Source: KBS-83 sp051025295 (GTDB taxonomy: Bacteria > Acidobacteriota > Terriglobia > Terriglobales > Acidobacteriaceae). From it: a stretch of 64,000 nucleotides of DNA. Where the stretch lies: NCBI GenBank assembly GCA_051025295.1, contig JBMGJV010000016.1. One strand, 5' to 3'. Below are positions 62,591 to 64,000 of this stretch, piece by piece. The position numbers were made by a program, and so were the translations under genes. Position 1 is the first letter of the stretch. Every line of letters starts with the position of its first letter. The notes under the pieces are model-generated. The model was not told the DNA's origin, did not search any database, and worked only from the letters and a program-made list of their open reading frames with translations.

Positions 62591-64000
62591 CTAACCGTGC
62601 GTGATGACGTTCTGTTCTTCGTGGACATCTGCGGTGAGCGGAAGCTCCGGCTGTACCGCTTGTGATGTTGCAGGCTCATTGGGTGTGGGTGGCGGAGCGG
62701 AGGGTTCTGGCTCCTGCTTCAGCTCCGAGGAAGACGGCTCCGGCTTGCCGCTCCGTATGTTCTTCGGGCCATACGGGAGCTTGTCGTCAGGCCGCTCTCG
62801 CAGTTCAAAGGGCTTGGCGATCTCCGGCATATCGAAGTACGGAAACGAGAAGTAGGTCACATAATTTTGATACTTCATAAAGGCGTGGAGGTCTGGGAGC
62901 CCGGAGATTTCGGACTCCAGAACCAGAGGCTCGACCTGCCTATCCATCGTGAAATTGCGCCCAGCCCTCGTACCGTCGAAGTGTGTCTCGCGTAGTCGCT
63001 CGATCTCTACTTTACCGATGAACTTCGATACCCACTCCCCGGCGTTTGGTTCCTTGGTTGTGAGCCAAACGCTGGTCGCGGGCTGCGAGAGCATCACCTC
63101 GGCCAGGTGCCCGTACAGATACTCGACCTGTGCCTTGCCCTGAAAGCCAAGCACGACCGGATTCTGGCCCTTACGTCCTTCGGTGATCGCGGTGTGAAGT
63201 TGCGGCAACTTCTGTAAGCTCGCCAACTCATCAATCAAAAACCAGACACGCTTTTGTCCTTTGGTCGGCTCATTGAGCAGACGCAAAACCAGCCAATCAA
63301 TCCAAAGACTCTGCAATGGCCGTAGCGCTTCGCGCTCGGCTGCGCGGGAGGTAAGAAAGATCCATCCTTGGCGTTTTTCCGCCCAATCGGAGGCGGTCCA
63401 TGTGCCGTTACCCTCGGCCTTCTTCGGCAACAGACGAAGACTATCGGCAACCAATCCCAGGGAGCCGAGAACGCCTGCCCTCTGCTGGTGAGCCTGCGGG
63501 TCAATCAAATGTGCGTGCTCGGTGCCCTTGAGCCTGCGGTCAATCTCATCTGGGTTCGACATCCATTGCACCAACTCGTCCGGCGTCGGCCCATACGCCA
63601 TCAGGAAGGCAAAGATCTTTTGTGGGGACTCGATAAAGAATTCGCCCTTGCGATCCTGCGGCGGCTGGAACAATGAGACGGCCAACGCCTTCGCTTCGGA
63701 GCGGCTGCGCAGCTCCTCGGCTGGCCCCCAATACGGGCAGCGCTTGTCCAGAGGATTCAGAATGACATCCCCACGCGCCGGGTCGTAGAACCGCTTCACA
63801 AACTCCCGTGCCGGGTCGTATACGATGGCCGAATCGCCCCGGCTTTGTACCTGCCGGAGTACCTGGAACATGAGGGCGGACTTACCCGCGCCCGTATCAC
63901 CGATGAACTGCATGTGCTGGGCCTCGGCCCGCGCCGGTATACGAATCATCTCCTTCATGTCATCGGTTTTGAAGCCGACGCCATCGCCTTTGACTACCTC
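62591..64000 (-). CDS. traD: Conjugative coupling ATPase, TraD/TrwB/VirD4-like (5' end outside window)
   Basis: The frame is open to the window edge, reading KGDGVGFKTDDMKEMIRI before the first Met at 63958, so the N-terminal membrane anchor is outside. It has Walker A (FIGDTGAGKSALMFQVLRQV), Walker B (KRVWFLIDELASLQKLPQ) and QNPVVLGFQGKAQVEYLYG, which fit the DNA-translocating coupling proteins. The C-terminus is a Pro/Glu-rich tail. It brings the relaxase-DNA complex to the type IV secretion pore. No mating-pair-formation genes lie in the window. Confidence 0.9.
   Translation of the reverse strand, partial: EVVKGDGVGFKTDDMKEMIRIPARAEAQHMQFIGDTGAGKSALMFQVLRQVQSRGDSAIVYDPAREFVKRFYDPARGDVILNPLDKRCPYWGPAEELRSRSEAKALAVSLFQPPQDRKGEFFIESPQKIFAFLMAYGPTPDELVQWMSNPDEIDRRLKGTEHAHLIDPQAHQQRAGVLGSLGLVADSLRLLPKKAEGNGTWTASDWAEKRQGWIFLTSRAAEREALRPLQSLWIDWLVLRLLNEPTKGQKRVWFLIDELASLQKLPQLHTAITEGRKGQNPVVLGFQGKAQVEYLYGHLAEVMLSQPATSVWLTTKEPNAGEWVSKFIGKVEIERLRETHFDGTRAGRNFTMDRQVEPLVLESEISGLPDLHAFMKYQNYVTYFSFPYFDMPEIAKPFELRERPDDKLPYGPKNIRSGKPEPSSSELKQEPEPSAPPPTPNEPATSQAVQPELPLTADVHEEQNVITHG

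Noticed and set aside
1..64000. CRISPR arrays, tRNA or rRNA genes
   Set aside because: No regularly spaced direct repeats and no cloverleaf-like or ribosomal sequences were seen on reading either strand; weak cases could have been missed without a search tool.

Overview
The window looks like DNA from an acidobacterium (Acidobacteriota, class Terriglobia, near Granulicella, Edaphobacter or Terriglobus). This is an inference from protein style, high G+C, an ImuB/DnaE2 cassette, beta-propeller sensor kinases paired with NarL-type regulators, and the character of an ATP-synthase subunit a fragment. Whether it is chromosome or plasmid cannot be told, but the right end is clearly a mobile, conjugation-type region.

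Layout. 1-4.4 kb: end of imuB and complete dnaE2, an SOS mutasome. 4.9-7.9 kb: two tandem secreted paralogues. 8.1-16.8 kb: small secreted or membrane proteins, a TPR-CHAT protease gene (frameshifted) translationally coupled to an S41 peptidase, an AraC regulator, an ankyrin protein, and a scar where an NHL-repeat gene is cut off against the 3' end of atpB. 16.9-23.5 kb: response regulators, a large propeller sensor kinase and a lipoprotein.

24.2-45 kb: a long redox, fermentation and stress block. It holds a tautomerase, an SDR, a cyclic-nucleotide-binding/thioredoxin-reductase-like fusion, acetoin synthesis (budA-budB), malate:quinone oxidoreductase, a cupin, cytochrome bd (cydAB), MarC, a frameshifted alcohol dehydrogenase, a hydrolase, a DJ-1-like protein, an aldehyde dehydrogenase, fumarase C, a GlcG-like protein, an aldo/keto reductase, an SRPBCC protein and Dps. 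Together they suggest overflow carbon metabolism, microaerobic respiration and detoxification of aldehydes and oxidants.

45.9-64 kb: two exported proteins, then a conjugative-element segment: ardC with a decayed DUF6908 gene behind it, a non-coding stretch full of inverted repeats, a nonsense-split gene, a DUF2971 gene, a leftward operon of eight genes, a divergent XRE regulator, a MobF relaxase/helicase and a TraD/VirD4-type coupling ATPase running off the edge.

The most exciting part is the leftward operon (59.3 to 52.2 kb). In transcription order it encodes a TRIP13/Pch2-like AAA+ ATPase, a small accessory protein, a bacterial HORMA protein, a CD-NTase, and a four-helix membrane effector of the S-4TM type. 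That is a type III (HORMA/TRIP13) CBASS anti-phage system with a membrane effector in place of the more familiar NucC nuclease. Three further genes follow: an unrecognised frameshifted gene, an unrecognised 452-residue protein, and a protein resembling predicted pPIWI-associating nucleases. They may be a second, undescribed defence module carried as cargo of the conjugative element.

Several genes carry single-base lesions (near 9.23, 13.48, 37.01, 48.94, 48.97, 51.21 and 54.9 kb). These are either real decay or assembly errors.
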